From assembly GCA_029777755.1 (NCBI GenBank), contig JAKORQ010000254.1:1-7216 (forward strand): a DNA stretch of 7,216 nt. The letters are read 5' to 3'. Origin of the DNA: Planctomycetota bacterium (GTDB lineage Bacteria > Planctomycetota > Phycisphaerae > Tepidisphaerales > Tepidisphaeraceae). The position numbers and the translations under genes are program-made. The notes under the pieces were generated by a model. That model was not told where the DNA came from and made no database searches. It was given only the letters and a program-made list of their open reading frames with translations. Shown here piece by piece: positions 6,423 through 7,216 of this stretch (its first letter is position 1; each line of letters opens with the position of its first letter).

Positions 6423-7216
6423 TCATTTCGACACCTGCCGTGAGGCGCGCATCGCCCCCAACAACACACCAATCTGGCTGAGCGCCAGACTGACGATCAG
6501 CACGCAACCGGCCAGCAGCACCGGCACCGCCGGGAACACATATCGGGGCTGATTCCCATGCCAGGCGGAGGCATCGATCAGGGTGAACAAGACAAAACGG
6601 GATAGCGCCATGGCCGCCAGCAGCGCTATGGCGATCCACGCGGCAGCCGGGAGATGCCGCGCACGGATGGCAATCATCACCAGCGCTGCGATGGCCGCGT
6701 AGATCAGGTATTCCACCGCATATCCCTGCCGGCGGCAAAGCCATGCCCGCGCCATGGCCGGGACAAGTGAGGGATGGTTGGGATCGGGAACGGCGACATC
6801 GATGCACATGGCCGCCCCGCCCTGGGTCGGCCGATACGTGCGGATCTTGCCCGTTTCGCCGAACTCCGCCTCGATCGTCACCGGTACTGCCCCCTCGCGG
6901 ATGATCCGCCATTTCACGCGCGAGCCTTCCTGGATCCCCTTGCTATAGAGCGTGAATCTGCGTTCCCCGGTTGGTGTGGGTGACGCGAAGCGTTCGCACA
7001 CTCCATAGAGCAGCCCATCCTCTCCCCACAGCTCGAGCCGCACAACATTTGCCTTGGAGCGTATCCATCCCGACGCCCTGCCCTGCGGCTTGTCCGCCAG
7101 TGTCGCCCGCCGCAGCGCCACCCGGTTATACACGTCGCGGGCAGGTTGCGAAGCGGTATGCGGATCGCCTGTGAGTGCGATCGGCGGGACAGGTTTGCCG
7201 ATGGTAAATGACCACA
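6423..7216 (-). CDS. 3' part of a membrane protein paralogous to the adjacent GT-C-like gene
   Basis: The frame is open to the window edge (first full codon at 7214), showing 263 C-terminal residues of a longer protein. A GTG at 7133 could be read as a start. However, the codons before it align with the middle of the neighbouring 678-residue protein, so the true start lies outside the window. Shared blocks in order are RVALRR, a beta-rich stretch ending in K/Q-W-R, a Gly-x-x-x-x-(I/V)-D-(I/V) strand, and LSRFVLFTLIDASAWHGNQP (205-224), matching LSRLGLFTIIDATGWHGHQP (611-630) next door. The visible part has an extracytoplasmic soluble region (1 to about 163) and three helices (about 166-185, 190-214, 225-254). 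By homology it is probably a second polyprenyl-phosphate-dependent transferase or partner subunit. The paralogy is clear; the catalytic loop lies in the missing part and cannot be judged. Confidence 0.8.
   Translation of the reverse strand, partial: WSFTIGKPVPPIALTGDPHTASQPARDVYNRVALRRATLADKPQGRASGWIRSKANVVRLELWGEDGLLYGVCERFASPTPTGERRFTLYSKGIQEGSRVKWRIIREGAVPVTIEAEFGETGKIRTYRPTQGGAAMCIDVAVPDPNHPSLVPAMARAWLCRRQGYAVEYLIYAAIAALVMIAIRARHLPAAAWIAIALLAAMALSRFVLFTLIDASAWHGNQPRYVFPAVPVLLAGCVLIVSLALSQIGVLLGAMRASRQVSK

Noticed and set aside
6423..7133. The GTG at 7133 as the true start of the upstream membrane protein gene
   Set aside because: The frame stays open to the window edge, and the residues before and after the GTG align with the interior of the adjacent paralogue, so the gene is cut by the window, not short.
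1..7216. CRISPR array, insertion sequence, tRNA or phage genes
   Set aside because: I saw no regularly spaced repeats, transposase motifs, terminal inverted repeats, tRNA-like cloverleaf or phage structural genes; almost every base is taken up by the six minus-strand genes.

Overview
The window is densely coding, and every gene I can support lies on the minus strand, so the region reads from right to left. Base composition is GC-rich (roughly 60% by eye). Starts are ATG or GTG, Shine-Dalgarno motifs are purine-rich, and neighbouring genes overlap tightly. This suggests a bacterial chromosome, most likely a Gram-negative and possibly a proteobacterium. No rRNA, tRNA or housekeeping marker fixes the taxon, so the assignment is tentative.

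Layout in transcription order: (1) 7216-6423, the 3' part of a large membrane protein whose start is outside the window; (2) 6348-4312, a 678-residue multi-spanning membrane protein with GT-C glycosyltransferase-like topology, whose C-terminal third is clearly paralogous to gene 1; (3) 4319-2973, a 448-residue FrhB/FdhB-family iron-sulfur flavoprotein-like oxidoreductase; (4) 2976-1393, a 527-residue soluble protein that looks like an alpha/alpha-toroid polysaccharide lyase or hydrolase; (5) 1396-431, a 321-residue family 2 glycosyltransferase of the polyprenyl-phosphate (DPM1/GtrB) kind with two C-terminal membrane helices; (6) 441-4, a 145-residue GtrA-like four-helix membrane protein. Genes 2 to 6 are joined by overlaps of 8, 4, 4 and 11 bp. 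Only 74 bp separate genes 1 and 2, so this is almost certainly one operon fragment. No promoter or convincing terminator is visible, and no stretch over 300 bases lacks a gene.

How the genes may work together: a GtrB-like enzyme loads a sugar onto polyprenyl phosphate, GtrA carries it across the membrane, and one or two GT-C-like membrane proteins transfer it to an acceptor on the outer face. Genes 2, 5 and 6 (plus 1) therefore form a recognisable three-part glycosylation set. The unusual part is its tight coupling to an FrhB-family redox protein and a toroid protein, which suggests that a glycan or glycolipid is also chemically modified. The FrhB-like protein appears to have lost all four cysteines that hold the core cluster in FrhB while keeping an N-terminal ferredoxin-like cysteine motif, which makes it the most striking gene here.
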